DNA of 64,000 nt from Aeromicrobium sp. Root344 (GCF_001425755.1 NZ_LMDH01000001.1:2001517-2065516), one strand, 5' to 3'; shown: positions 8,479 to 16,475, counted from the stretch's first letter. Notes: generated by a model from the letters alone, not told the origin. Numbers and translations: made by a program.

Positions 8479-9729
8479 TCAGGGTTTTGCCAGCACCGCG
8501 CTGCCGAGCCAGTGCGCCGCCTCGAGGGCCGCCTGGAGCTGGAACACCACGCCGGGCTCGTCGAGGTGCCGGCCGCACGAGGCCAGTGCCTGTTGGACGC
8601 GGTACTGGATCGAGTTGCGGTGCAGCGACATGGCTTCCGCGGCGCCGGCGTAGCTGCGGTGGTGGTCGAGGAAGACGCGCAACGTCTCGCGCAGCGTCGC
8701 GGACCGCTCGTCGTCGACTGCGAGGCCGCCCAGGGTCGCCGTGACGTACGACGTGAGCTGTGGCAGGTCGGCGGCCATGAGCGCGACGGGTGCGACCTCG
8801 CGATAGGTGACGACCTGGGGTGCCCGGCCGACGCCGGCGAGCTTGATCTCCTTGACCCGCTCGGCCTGGTGGAGGCTGCGGCGGAACCCGGCGACGCCGT
8901 CCTCGGGGCTGCCGACGGCGAGGTGCACCTGCAGGTGGGCGGCCCCGAGCGCGCTGCCGAGATCGGCCGACGAGACGGCCGTTGCCGGCGGGACGCGGAA
9001 CCACATGCGTACCTCGCGCTCGTCGTTGGGCACGATCAGTGGCGAGCCGAGGGCGTTGAGCGTCCGGGCGACGACCTTGCTGGCGTCGTCGAACAGCTTG
9101 ACGACGTCGAAGCCGGAGACCTCGATGTGCGGCCACGCCTCCAGAGCGACGTGCGTGCCGCCCAAGGCGTACGACAGCGTCTGCTCGGCCTGCCGGATGT
9201 CGTTGCTCGTGCCGGTCAGGATCTCGTTGACCGACTGCTGGCGGAGCCCGCTTCGACTGCTGACCCAGCGATCGCGCTCGGCCTCGTACGAGCGACCGAC
9301 CTGCTCACACACCTTGTCGATGTAGGCCGCGGCCCGGCTGACGAAGTGCAGGACGACGTCCATCTGGTCCGCGGTCGGATTGATGAGCCCGAGGGCGACG
9401 TCGAGGAACCGGGCGTGACCGATCCGATAGGCACGGATGAGTGCCGACAGCGGCACGTCGCGCTGGGCCAGCGTGCGGGCGTACGTGAGGGCTGCGGTCG
9501 GGGCGTCGAGGTCCTCGACCGCGGTGCCGTGCTCGAGGAAGTTGACCGCGGCCACGATGTTCTCGCTGATGCTGGCCTCGAGCAGCGCCCGCAGCCGGGT
9601 GTCGTGGTCGAGGTCGCTGACCTCCTGGAGGGTGACCTCGAACAACGCTGCGGCGAACGCGTCGCGCTGCGTCAGCATCTGCCTGGCGACGCTCGAGACC
9701 TGCTCCTCGACCGAAGCGGTGACGTCCAT
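8479..9729 (-). CDS. PucR/CdaR-type transcriptional regulator
   Basis: 416-residue regulator. The C-terminal segment (LRVFLDHHRSYAGAAEAMSL followed by HRNSIQYRVQQAL) is the PucR C-terminal helix-turn-helix: long helix, turn, and the HRNTVxYRL-type recognition helix. The N-terminal half is an all-helical RsbR/putative sensor region (about residues 10-165). The middle segment (about 170-330) resembles the GGDEF-like CdaR domain that usually precedes this helix-turn-helix. ATG 9729 is chosen because upstream sequence in frame belongs to the AraC regulator gene. It lies 23 bases downstream of that gene and 92 bases upstream of the DUF3556 gene, which is its likely target. The effector is unknown. 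Confidence 0.85.
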   Translation of the reverse strand: MDVTASVEEQVSSVARQMLTQRDAFAAALFEVTLQEVSDLDHDTRLRALLEASISENIVAAVNFLEHGTAVEDLDAPTAALTYARTLAQRDVPLSALIRAYRIGHARFLDVALGLINPTADQMDVVLHFVSRAAAYIDKVCEQVGRSYEAERDRWVSSRSGLRQQSVNEILTGTSNDIRQAEQTLSYALGGTHVALEAWPHIEVSGFDVVKLFDDASKVVARTLNALGSPLIVPNDEREVRMWFRVPPATAVSSADLGSALGAAHLQVHLAVGSPEDGVAGFRRSLHQAERVKEIKLAGVGRAPQVVTYREVAPVALMAADLPQLTSYVTATLGGLAVDDERSATLRETLRVFLDHHRSYAGAAEAMSLHRNSIQYRVQQALASCGRHLDEPGVVFQLQAALEAAHWLGSAVLAKP

Positions 9730-9752
9730 CGGGTCAGTATGCCGCCGAATTG

Positions 9753-10751
9753 TCAGTCCGCGACCCGCCAGACGCTGGGCGCCGTGCCGTGGTCGCGCTT
9801 GAACGCCCGGCTGAACGCCTCCTCCGACTCGTAGCCGACTCGCCGCGCGACCGCCGTGACCGGCAGCGTCGTGGAGCGCAGCAGGTCCTCGGCGACATGC
9901 ATCCGCCAGCCGGTGAGGTAGCGGATCGGGGCGATGCCCAGCACCGAGCGGAACCGTTCGTCGAGCACCGTCGAGGAGACGGTCGCCTCGCGAGCGAGAT
10001 CGGTGAGGGTCCACTTGCGGGCCGGTTCGCCGTGGATCGCCGCGAGTGCCGGCGCGACCACCGGGTCGTGCAGGGCACCCAGCCAGCCGGTGTCGGTCGC
10101 GGGGGCGCCGGCCAGGTGCAGCTTGAGGACCTCGCGCAGGAGGAGCTGCGGCACGTCGGTCGGCGCGGCGAGCTGGTCGCCGACCTGGCTCGTCTGCTGC
10201 AGCACGAGGTCGCTGCTCGCCCTGACCCACGACCGGGCCGGGCCCTCGGGCGGGCTCACGACGAAGACCGGCGGGAAGACGCGCATACGCGGATCGAACA
10301 GCCGGTCGTCGCACACGAGGTAGCCGCAGACCAGCTCGCTGCGAGCGCCACCCAGGCCGTGGACGATGTGCGGCAACGAGTCCCACGGCGGCGGCGCGAC
10401 GAGCTGCGTGATCGGCACCAGCTCGGCGGCCTCGTGGCCACCCATGCGGTGCTGGTCGTTGTAGGGCATCACGATGACGTCGCCCTCGTGCGCCCAGACC
10501 TTGTGCGACCCGGCCTCGACCCAGCAGCTGCCTGACACGACGACGTGGAAGATCACGATGCGCGTGGCGCCGGGCGCCAGGACCGCCGTGGCGTCCTGCG
10601 TCGGCAGCGACTCGTACGCCCACGGCTCGGTGTACTCGCCGTGCAGGAACATCGCGCCGGAGAGCTGCACCTGGGCGATGGCCTCGGCAAGGGCGGCGGA
10701 TCGGTCAGGCGTTGCGGCGTCCCGGTCATGGTCGGCGCCGACGCTCGTCAT
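9753..10751 (-). CDS. AraC family transcriptional regulator with cupin domain
   Basis: 332 residues. The N-terminal half is a cupin-like effector domain (Cupin_6 type). Typical pieces are RIVIFHVVVSGSCWVEAG and HEGDVIVMPYNDQHRMGG, with the HExD/H region of the fold retained. The C-terminal 100 residues are an AraC double helix-turn-helix: LTDLAREATVSSTVLDERFR as the first unit, and PVTAVARRVGYESEEAFSRA followed by FKRDHGTAPSVWR as the second. It is divergent from the DUF2892 gene, with only 40 bases between the starts, so it probably acts on that spacer (which contains GTGTGACAC at 10760-10768), on the adjacent PucR gene, or on both. Ligand unknown; a sugar- or aldehyde-type effector would fit the fold but is not shown. 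Confidence 0.88.
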   Translation of the reverse strand: MTSVGADHDRDAATPDRSAALAEAIAQVQLSGAMFLHGEYTEPWAYESLPTQDATAVLAPGATRIVIFHVVVSGSCWVEAGSHKVWAHEGDVIVMPYNDQHRMGGHEAAELVPITQLVAPPPWDSLPHIVHGLGGARSELVCGYLVCDDRLFDPRMRVFPPVFVVSPPEGPARSWVRASSDLVLQQTSQVGDQLAAPTDVPQLLLREVLKLHLAGAPATDTGWLGALHDPVVAPALAAIHGEPARKWTLTDLAREATVSSTVLDERFRSVLGIAPIRYLTGWRMHVAEDLLRSTTLPVTAVARRVGYESEEAFSRAFKRDHGTAPSVWRVAD

Positions 10752-10791
10752 GAGACTGAGTGTGACACCACTTTTTCAAGGGAGACAGCAC

Positions 10792-11076
10792 ATGTCGCAC
10801 GACTCCATCGCTGCACGGTTCAATGCCACGGGCTTCTCCCGCTGGGTCAACGGCACCCACGGTCGCGCGTTCCGGCTGTTCGCCGGCGTCGCCTGGCTCA
10901 CGTTCGGTCTGGTCTTCCGGGATCACTGGTGGGGCGTCGCCGCCATGACGTGGAGCTTCTTCCCGCTGAGCGCCGGGCTGTTCGACCTGTGCTGGATCAG
11001 TGCCGCACTCGGCGGTCCGCTCTCGAGCCGGAAGATCCGCGCCGGCCAGGTCACGGAAGCACCGGTCCTGCACTGA
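10792..11076 (+). CDS. DUF2892 family inner-membrane protein
   Basis: 94-residue membrane protein. Two hydrophobic segments (FRLFAGVAWLTFGLVF and AAMTWSFFPLSAGLFDLCWI) separated by a short DHWW loop match the YgaP-like DUF2892 transmembrane module. Such modules are often linked to sulfur or metalloid genes. A GGGAGA ribosome binding site precedes ATG 10792. It stands 61 bases upstream of the aquaporin gene on the same strand and may be the first gene of the arsenic group. No direct functional residue can be pointed out. Confidence 0.7.
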   Translation: MSHDSIAARFNATGFSRWVNGTHGRAFRLFAGVAWLTFGLVFRDHWWGVAAMTWSFFPLSAGLFDLCWISAALGGPLSSRKIRAGQVTEAPVLH

Positions 11077-11137
11077 TTCACCGGCTGTTCATGGCCGCGG
11101 CTCGCGAGGGCGTACCGGCGACGGGCAGGATGGGGAG

Positions 11138-11872
11138 GTGAACGCGCCTCCCACTGCTCCGCAGCCGCTCGGCCGTCGGCTGCTCGCCGAGCTGCTGGGC
11201 ACTGGCCTGCTGGTCACCGTGGTGGTGGGCTCGGGCATCGCGGCGGCCGACCTCTCGCCGCGCGACACGGGTCTGCAGCTCCTCGAGAACAGCACCGCGA
11301 CGGTCCTCGGCCTCGCGGTCCTCATCCTGATGCTCGGTCCGGTCTCGGGTGCGCACTTCAATCCCGTGGTCACCGTCGCCGACTGGTTCCTGTCCCGGCG
11401 TGACCCGCAGGGTTTCTCGGCTCGTCACGTCGCGCCGTACATCGCTGCGCAGTGCGTCGGCGCTGTCGCGGGCGCCCTGCTGGCCAACGCGATGTTCGAC
11501 GCCGGCACGGCGTTCTCCGAGCACGAGCGTGCCAGCGGCAGCCACCTGCTCGGCGAGGTGGTCGCGACGGCGGGGCTGGTGCTGTTGATCTTCACACTCG
11601 TGCGTACGGACCGCGTCGCCCTGGCGGCTCCGGCAGTCGGCGCCTACATCGGCGCGGCCTACTGGTTCACGAGCTCGACGTCGTTCGCGAACCCTGCGGT
11701 GTCACTGGGCCGGATGTTCTCCGACACGTTCGCCGGCATCGCTCCGAGCTCGGTCCCGTCGTTCGTCGTGGCCCAGGTCGTCGGTGGTGCGATCGGCATG
11801 GCGTTGGTGCTGGCGCTCTATCCCTCGCAGGCGGTCACGCCGCACACCCATCAAGGAGAGCCCCATGCCTGA
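11138..11872 (+). CDS. MIP/aquaporin-family channel, arsenic-cluster type
   Basis: 244-residue channel of the major intrinsic protein family, with about six membrane spans. The first half-helix motif is altered to NPV (GAHFNPVVTVADW) and the second is the canonical NPA (SFANPAVSLGRM). The position directly before arsC, with an 8-base overlap, matches the known aquaglyceroporin-arsenate reductase pairing of AqpS type. There, arsenate is reduced in the cytoplasm and arsenite leaves through the channel without an active pump. GTG 11138 is chosen because the membrane protein begins there; GGGGAG lies directly against it, which is closer than usual. An ordinary glycerol/water role is possible, but gene context favours arsenite export. 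Confidence 0.85.
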   Translation: MNAPPTAPQPLGRRLLAELLGTGLLVTVVVGSGIAAADLSPRDTGLQLLENSTATVLGLAVLILMLGPVSGAHFNPVVTVADWFLSRRDPQGFSARHVAPYIAAQCVGAVAGALLANAMFDAGTAFSEHERASGSHLLGEVVATAGLVLLIFTLVRTDRVALAAPAVGAYIGAAYWFTSSTSFANPAVSLGRMFSDTFAGIAPSSVPSFVVAQVVGGAIGMALVLALYPSQAVTPHTHQGEPHA

Positions 11873-12263
11873 TCGTCCCAGCGTCCTGTTCGTCTGCGTC
11901 CACAACGCCGGTCGCTCGCAGATGGCTGCGGGCTTCCTGCAGTCGCTGGCCGGCGGACGGATCGACGTACGCTCTGCCGGATCCATGCCGGGCAACCGGA
12001 TCAACCCCGTCGCAGTGGAGGCCATGGCAGAGGTCGGGATCGACATCGCCGGCGAGCAGCCCAAGAAGCTCAGCGACGACGCGGTCGTGGCATCCGACGT
12101 CGTGATCACGATGGGCTGCGGCGACGAGTGCCCGTACTTCCCCGGCAAGCGCTACGAGGACTGGGTCCTCGACGACCCCGCTGGCCAGGGCATCGAGGCG
12201 GTGCGCCCGATCCGCGACGAGATCAAGGCGCGAGTCGAGCAGCTCATCGCCTCGCTCGACTGA
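11865..12263 (+). CDS. arsC: arsenate reductase (LMW phosphatase fold)
   Basis: 132-residue enzyme that reduces arsenate to arsenite. The phosphatase-like loop C11-VHNAG-R17-S binds the oxyanion, with Cys11 as nucleophile. The MGCGDECPYFPGKRYEDW segment (from about residue 84) places further cysteines and the DDP-type acid in the usual positions for the thioredoxin- or mycothiol-linked actinobacterial group. With mshD elsewhere in the window, mycothiol/mycoredoxin is a plausible electron source, but the donor cannot be read from sequence. AAGGAGAG sits 7 bases before ATG 11865. The gene overlaps the channel gene by 8 bases, so reduction and export are probably coupled in expression. Confidence 0.9.
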   Translation: MPDRPSVLFVCVHNAGRSQMAAGFLQSLAGGRIDVRSAGSMPGNRINPVAVEAMAEVGIDIAGEQPKKLSDDAVVASDVVITMGCGDECPYFPGKRYEDWVLDDPAGQGIEAVRPIRDEIKARVEQLIASLD

Positions 12264-12281
12264 TTCGACCTGCACGGCTAG

Positions 12282-12299
12282 CATCGTCATATGACGATG
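12282..12299. promoter_or_regulatory. 18-bp perfect palindromic operator over the metal-sensor start codon
   Basis: CATCGTCAT-ATGACGATG is a perfect 18-base palindrome whose right arm contains the ATG of the following ArsR-family gene. A TAGCAT -10 hexamer (12279-12284) overlaps the left arm and places transcription start at or next to the A of ATG, so the mRNA is predicted to be leaderless. A repressor bound here would block its own promoter. This is what is expected for CmtR-like autoregulation. Confidence 0.65.
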
Positions 12300-12653
12300 A
12301 CAGCCGAATCGCACGATGCTGTGGCGACGGACCTGGCAGCGGCCGCTTGCTTGTTCCACGGATTCAGCGATGGCTCGCGCCTCCGGATCCTGCAGCACCT
12401 CCTGCTGGGCGAGCACCGCGTCGTGGAGCTCACCGAGCACCTCGGGCTCGCACAGTCGACTGTGTCGAAGCACCTTGCCTGCCTCAAGGACTGCGGGCTG
12501 GTGTCATCACGACCGGTGGGCCGGGCTTCGCTGTTCAGCGTGACGCATCCCGAGTCGACGACTCAGCTGCTCGTTGCGGCCGAGCAGCTCCTCGAAGCCA
12601 CCGGCTACGCCGTCACGTTGTGCAGCAACCACGGCCTGGACGCTCATGGTTGA
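12291..12653 (+). CDS. ArsR/SmtB family metal sensor, CmtR-like
   Basis: 120-residue winged-helix repressor. The recognition region reads AQSTVSKHLACLKDCGLV. Cys64 and Cys68 in the HLxCLxxCGL motif, together with a C-terminal Cys111 (TLCSNHG), reproduce the three-cysteine arrangement of mycobacterial CmtR (there C57, C61 and C102), which senses Cd(II) and Pb(II). A cadmium/lead response is therefore inferred. The gene overlaps the downstream cation transporter by 8 bases, the usual repressor-efflux pair. ATG 12291 lies inside the palindrome at 12282-12299, and a second in-frame ATG (12297) would shorten it by two residues. No ribosome binding site is present, in keeping with leaderless initiation. 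Confidence 0.87.
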   Translation: MTMTAESHDAVATDLAAAACLFHGFSDGSRLRILQHLLLGEHRVVELTEHLGLAQSTVSKHLACLKDCGLVSSRPVGRASLFSVTHPESTTQLLVAAEQLLEATGYAVTLCSNHGLDAHG

Positions 12654-13299
12654 GATGGCAGCGGTGACGGACCGCGCTGCCCTCGGGCGTCGAGCCAAGA
12701 GGCTCGCCATGGCGTCGGTCGGCTACAACGTGATCGAGGGCATCATTGCGATCTCGGCCGGCGTGGCAGCGGGTTCGGTCGCCCTGGTGGGGTTCGGGCT
12801 CGACTCTGCCGTCGAGGTCTCGAGTGGCCTCATCATCCTGTGGCAGTTCTCGCACCGCATGCCCGAGTCGCGTGAACGTCAGGCACTACGACTGCTGGCG
12901 ATCTCGTTCTTCGCTCTCGCGGGCTATGTCGGCTTCGAGTCGGTGCGGGCGCTGGTCACCGGTGCCGAAGCGGATCACTCGCGCGTCGGCATCGGTCTCG
13001 CGATCGCCTCTCTGGTCGTCATGCCGTTCCTGTCGTACGCCCAGCGCCGCACTGGTCGCGCTCTCGGATCGAACGCGGTCTACGCCGACGGTACGCAGAC
13101 GCTGCTGTGCACCTATCTCTCGGCGGTGCTGCTGATCGGCCTCGTCCTCAACGCGACGCTCGCCTGGTCGTGGGCTGATCCGATCGCCGGGCTGGTCATC
13201 GCGGGCGTGGCTGTCCGTGAGGGACTCGAAGCCTGGCGCGGCGAGGGCAGCTGTGCCCCGGCGACACCGCAGGGCTGCACGGACGGCTGCTGCGACTAG
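12646..13299 (+). CDS. cation efflux (CDF-type) transporter
   Basis: 217-residue membrane protein with five or six hydrophobic segments, of the short cation-diffusion-facilitator type that follows CmtR/ArsR genes. VALVGFGLDSAVEVSSGLII and NAVYADGTQTLLCTYLSAVL carry the acidic residues that line the transport site in this group. The last 20 residues are cysteine-rich (CAPATPQGCTDGCCD), a possible soft-metal binding tail. ATG 12646 overlaps the regulator gene; ATG 12655 is an alternative three codons later. Expected role: export of Cd, Zn or Pb under control of the preceding sensor. The exact metal is an inference from that sensor. Confidence 0.87.
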   Translation: MVEMAAVTDRAALGRRAKRLAMASVGYNVIEGIIAISAGVAAGSVALVGFGLDSAVEVSSGLIILWQFSHRMPESRERQALRLLAISFFALAGYVGFESVRALVTGAEADHSRVGIGLAIASLVVMPFLSYAQRRTGRALGSNAVYADGTQTLLCTYLSAVLLIGLVLNATLAWSWADPIAGLVIAGVAVREGLEAWRGEGSCAPATPQGCTDGCCD

Positions 13300-13335
13300 C
13301 GCCGGGCGTGCCGGTGGGCCGCCGGGCTCTTGTGG

Positions 13336-14589
13336 TCAGGCGGCTTGGGGGTGGGTGGTTTGTCGTCGTCGGCGTAGTGATCGGCCGGTGTGGTTGGTGA
13401 ACTGGAAGCCGGTGATGGCGTTGCCGGTGATGTGGAGTCTGCCGCGGTGGTGGAGGTGGTGGCATCTGACGCACAGGCCGATGAGGAGGTCGAGGTCGGT
13501 GGGTCCGCCGTGGGACCACCAGATGGTGTGATGGATCTCGAGGTGGGTGTGGTTGCAGCCGGGTGTGGCGCAGACGCCTTGTTGTCGGGCGAGGACAGCG
13601 CGGCGTTGCAGGAGGCTGGGTTGGTACTTGATGGTGCCGGCGTTCAGGATCTGCGCCTGTTGGCTATCACGATGCTGTCTGAGGAAGGCGGTGATGTCGC
13701 CGATGCACGACAAATACATCAACAAGTGCGGGCCGATCGGCCCGTGCCCGGCGAGGGTGGCGGGTTCGGTCTCGGGCATCGGGTCAGGGGCCGTGAACGG
13801 GTCGTCAGAAGTCGGCTTGACGTGGTGGGCTGCTGCGGCGACGGTGTCGGCGTCCACGAACACCGACAGGTGTGGTCGCACGCCTTTGTCTGAGGGGAGC
13901 CCGTTCGCCAGGATGCTGTCCAACAGGTCGTCGAGGCCTTGGACGCGGCGCTGTGGTCCGGTGCGGTCGTCGTCCTTGTCCCGCGGCGCGGAGACTGAGT
14001 CGAGGACGGTCTTGAGCTTGGCTCCGGTGATCGTGTTGAGGAAGCCGGTCACGTGCCAGCCGTCGGGGACGGCGTCGACGGTGAAGTCCTCTTTGTCCAT
14101 GCCGCGTTCCCAGGCGTCATCGAGGTCGTCGGGGTGGACGACAGCTTTGAGGTGCTTGACGGCTTCGAACAGGTCCGCTGGTGCGTGCTCCAACGCCACA
14201 CCGAGCAGGAGCTGCTCGTGGTGGCGCATCGGTTCGAGGCCGACGTGGCGCAGACCGTAGGCGAACGCCCGCACGTGCTGAGCACTGATCCGCCCGTCGA
14301 AAGCCGCCTCACCAACCAACGGGAGGTCGCGGGCCACGACCGCACCACGCACCAGGGTGTTGGCTTGCCCGGAGTTCATCCGCAGCTGGTTGCGGACCCA
14401 CGTGTTGAGGGTCGAGGCGCCGTCGAGCTCGTAGTCCTTGGAAGACTCCAGCTCCACCAACAACGCGGCTTGGGCCGCGTCCACGGCATGCTGGACTTCC
14501 TGCAGGGCCCGCAGCTGTTCGCGCACGTCACCGACGCGGAGGGTCTGCGCGGCGGTGCGCATCGCGTCGATGGTGGGCTGCGGATTCAT
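13336..14589 (-). CDS. DUF222 / HNH endonuclease domain protein (13E12 family)
   Basis: 417 residues. The long N-terminal region (about 5-300) is DUF222, as in the mycobacterial 13E12 repeat family. The C-terminal segment from about residue 338 is an HNH nuclease motif: CATPGCNHTHLEIHHTIWWS, then GGPTDLDLLIGLCVRCHH, with paired CxxC-type zinc ligands and the HH catalytic element intact. Members are usually present in many copies per actinobacterial genome. Their natural role is unknown, though homing-like or defence roles have been suggested. Here it separates two metal-resistance gene sets on the opposite strand, so it may be a later arrival. No terminal repeats or target duplications were seen around it. 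Confidence 0.88.
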   Translation of the reverse strand: MNPQPTIDAMRTAAQTLRVGDVREQLRALQEVQHAVDAAQAALLVELESSKDYELDGASTLNTWVRNQLRMNSGQANTLVRGAVVARDLPLVGEAAFDGRISAQHVRAFAYGLRHVGLEPMRHHEQLLLGVALEHAPADLFEAVKHLKAVVHPDDLDDAWERGMDKEDFTVDAVPDGWHVTGFLNTITGAKLKTVLDSVSAPRDKDDDRTGPQRRVQGLDDLLDSILANGLPSDKGVRPHLSVFVDADTVAAAAHHVKPTSDDPFTAPDPMPETEPATLAGHGPIGPHLLMYLSCIGDITAFLRQHRDSQQAQILNAGTIKYQPSLLQRRAVLARQQGVCATPGCNHTHLEIHHTIWWSHGGPTDLDLLIGLCVRCHHLHHRGRLHITGNAITGFQFTNHTGRSLRRRRQTTHPQAA

Positions 14590-14702
14590 ACCCCGATCCT
14601 AGTCGAACAGGTGTTCGATGACAAGAGGCAATTCGCTGGAATCGCGGGAACAATCGAGTGTCAGACCCGCGTGAAAGAATGAACGCGGACCACGACTCGT
14701 AC

Positions 14703-15050
14703 TCAGACCTGCAGCGTCTCCGCGAGCATCGGAAGCGCGCCAGGAACGAGCGCGTAGTAGGACCAGGTGCCGCGCTTCGTACGCGTCAGCAGCCCCGCAT
14801 CGACCAGGATCTTGAGGTGGTGCGACACCGTCGGCTGCGACAGGTCGAGCGGCTCGTTGAGGTCGCAGACGCACGCTTCGCCACCTTCGTGCGCCGCCAC
14901 GAGCGACAGCAGCCGCAGTCGCGTCGGATCGCCGATCGCCTTGAAGCGCGCAGCGAGCTCACTCGCCTCCTCTGCGCTCAAGGCCCCGCCGGTGATGGGA
15001 GAGCAGCACGCTGTGGCGGCGGACTCGAGCACGGTCAACGAGGTGATCAT
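14703..15050 (-). CDS. arsR: ArsR family arsenic-responsive repressor
   Basis: 115-residue winged-helix repressor. LSQPTVSHHLKILVDAGLLT is the DNA-recognition helix and following strand. ACVCDL, just before it (about residues 61-66), supplies the vicinal cysteines of As(III)-sensing ArsR proteins, and an N-terminal ATACCSP adds two more. ATG 15050 is chosen as it gives the usual opening MxTSLTVLxxAATACCSP; ATG 15071 and longer starts lie inside the operator. It is divergent from the flavoprotein gene, with two copies of one operator between them, so it should repress both directions until As(III) or Sb(III) binds. Confidence 0.88.
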   Translation of the reverse strand: MITSLTVLESAATACCSPITGGALSAEEASELAARFKAIGDPTRLRLLSLVAAHEGGEACVCDLNEPLDLSQPTVSHHLKILVDAGLLTRTKRGTWSYYALVPGALPMLAETLQV

Positions 15051-15066
15051 GTGCCAACCATACCGC

Positions 15067-15088
15067 TTCATTGACATCTGTCGATGAA
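15067..15088. promoter_or_regulatory. ArsR operator copy 1
   Basis: A 22-base inverted repeat TTCATT-N10-GATGAA; the arms extend inward (TTCATTGACA against TGTCGATGAA, 9 of 10 bases paired). It overlaps the -35 box of the rightward promoter and lies just upstream of arsR. The arrangement is typical of an ArsR site. Confidence 0.6.
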
Positions 15089-15098
15089 GGCGTAGAGT
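15071..15098 (+). promoter_or_regulatory. promoter of the flavoprotein gene
   Basis: TTGACA (15071-15076), a 16-base spacer and TAGAGT (15093-15098). The -35 box sits inside operator copy 1, and the predicted start of transcription, around 15105, lies inside operator copy 2. Bound repressor would therefore occlude both ends. Confidence 0.5.
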
Positions 15099-15102
15099 CG
15101 CA

Positions 15103-15124
15103 TTCATCGAAACTTTTGGATGAA
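15103..15124. promoter_or_regulatory. ArsR operator copy 2
   Basis: TTCATC-N10-GATGAA, 22 bases, the same spacing as copy 1 and exactly 36 bases from it. The right arm contains an ATG (15120) that is not preceded by a ribosome binding site. The downstream gene is better started at 15138. Confidence 0.55.
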
Positions 15125-15137
15125 CCAGGAGCATTCC

Positions 15138-16475
15138 ATGTCGGACCTGCAGAACCCCCAGCTTCCCGTCGTCGTGATCGGCGCCGGGCCCGCAGGCCTC
15201 GCGGCCGCCGCCCAGCTGCGGAGTCGGGGGTTGCCGTTCGTGGTGCTCGAGGCGGGTGAAGTCGCCGGCTCAGCCGTACGGGAGTGGTCGCACGTACGAC
15301 TGTTCTCCCCGTGGTCCGAGCTCGTCGACCCGGCGGCCGCCCAGCTGCTCGAGGAGGATGGCTGGACCAGCCCCGACCCGGCCGCATACCCGACCGGCGG
15401 CGCCTGGGCCGACGACTACCTGCAGCCGCTGGCGGACGCGCTCGGCGGGACCGTCAGGTACGGCGCGAAGGTCGTCGGCGTCGCCAAGCGCGGGCGCGAC
15501 CGGCTGGTCGACTCCGGGCGTGAGGGCGAGGCGTTCACGGTGCACGTCGAGTCGGCCGGAAGCGCCGAACGGATCTCGGCGCGCGCCGTGATCGATGCGT
15601 CCGGCACGTGGACCGGACCCAACCCGCTCGGCGGTGACGGGCTGCCGGCTCTCGGAGAACGCGCTGCCGCCGACCGCATCACCTACCGGATGCCGGACCT
15701 CGCAGATCCCGTCACCCGCAGCAGGTACGCCGGCAAGCACGTCGTCGTCGCCGGCACCGGCGCGTCGGCCAAGGGCGCGCTCATCGGACTCGTGGCCCTC
15801 GCCGAGCAGGACCCGTCGACGCGCGTCTCGTGGCTCGTCCGCCGAGCCAGCGTCGGAGCCGCCTTCGAAGGCAGCGACGACGACGAGCTCGCCGAGCGGG
15901 GCGCCCTGGGTCGCCGCGCGGCGGAAGCCGTGTCGTCCGGACCGGTCCGTACGCTCAACAGCTTCCGCACGGACTCGGTCGTCCGCGCGGACGACGGGAC
16001 GCTGGCACTGACCTCGATCGACGGACAGGTGCTCGAAGGTGTCGACGAGGTCATCGCGCTGACCGGGTTCCGCCCTGACCTGTCGATGCTTTCGGAGATC
16101 CGGCTCGACCTCGACCCCGTGCTGCAGGCGCCACGCCGGCTCGCGCCCCTCATCGACCCCAACGTGCACTCGTGTGGCACGGTCGACCCGCACGGCGCGA
16201 AGGAGCTCGCCCAACCCGAGGTCGGCTTCTACCTCGTCGGCATGAAGTCCTACGGGCGAGCCACCTCGTTCCTCACCCTCACAGGATTCGAGCAGACCCG
16301 GTCGGTCGTGGCCGAGATCGCCGGCGACCACGAGTCCGCGGCTCGCGTCGAGCTGACGCTGCCCGAGACCGGTGTCTGCGGCGGCCCCGGCGGGTTCGAC
16401 GCTGAGCCCTCCGGCGGCGGCTGCTGCGGCACCACCGCCGGTCCCGAGCTCATCACCCTCGGGACCACCCGGTGA
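15138..16475 (+). CDS. FAD/NAD(P)-binding flavoprotein, ars-cluster (ArsO-like) monooxygenase type
   Basis: 445-residue flavoprotein. VVIGAGPAGLAAAAQLRSRG near the N-terminus is the FAD-binding fold, and VVVAGTGASAKGALIGLVAL near residue 205 is the second (NAD(P)) Rossmann motif. REWSHVRLFSPW resembles flavin monooxygenases found next to ars genes, often called ArsO. The exact reaction of ArsO proteins is not established. The C-terminus is unusual: GVCGGPGGFDAEPSGGGCCG, a glycine/cysteine-rich tail that could bind a soft metal or metalloid. ATG 15138 is preferred because AGGAG lies 6 bases upstream, while ATG 15120 is in the operator. It overlaps the next gene by 4 bases (GTGA). Confidence 0.8.
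   Translation: MSDLQNPQLPVVVIGAGPAGLAAAAQLRSRGLPFVVLEAGEVAGSAVREWSHVRLFSPWSELVDPAAAQLLEEDGWTSPDPAAYPTGGAWADDYLQPLADALGGTVRYGAKVVGVAKRGRDRLVDSGREGEAFTVHVESAGSAERISARAVIDASGTWTGPNPLGGDGLPALGERAAADRITYRMPDLADPVTRSRYAGKHVVVAGTGASAKGALIGLVALAEQDPSTRVSWLVRRASVGAAFEGSDDDELAERGALGRRAAEAVSSGPVRTLNSFRTDSVVRADDGTLALTSIDGQVLEGVDEVIALTGFRPDLSMLSEIRLDLDPVLQAPRRLAPLIDPNVHSCGTVDPHGAKELAQPEVGFYLVGMKSYGRATSFLTLTGFEQTRSVVAEIAGDHESAARVELTLPETGVCGGPGGFDAEPSGGGCCGTTAGPELITLGTTR

Noticed and set aside
13336..14589. Insertion sequence or prophage remnant
   Set aside because: The DUF222-HNH gene has no transposase, terminal inverted repeats or target duplication. It is treated as a member of a multicopy actinobacterial family.
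15120..15137. ATG 15120 as start of the flavoprotein
   Set aside because: It is part of the second ArsR operator and has no ribosome binding site. ATG 15138 has AGGAG at proper spacing.
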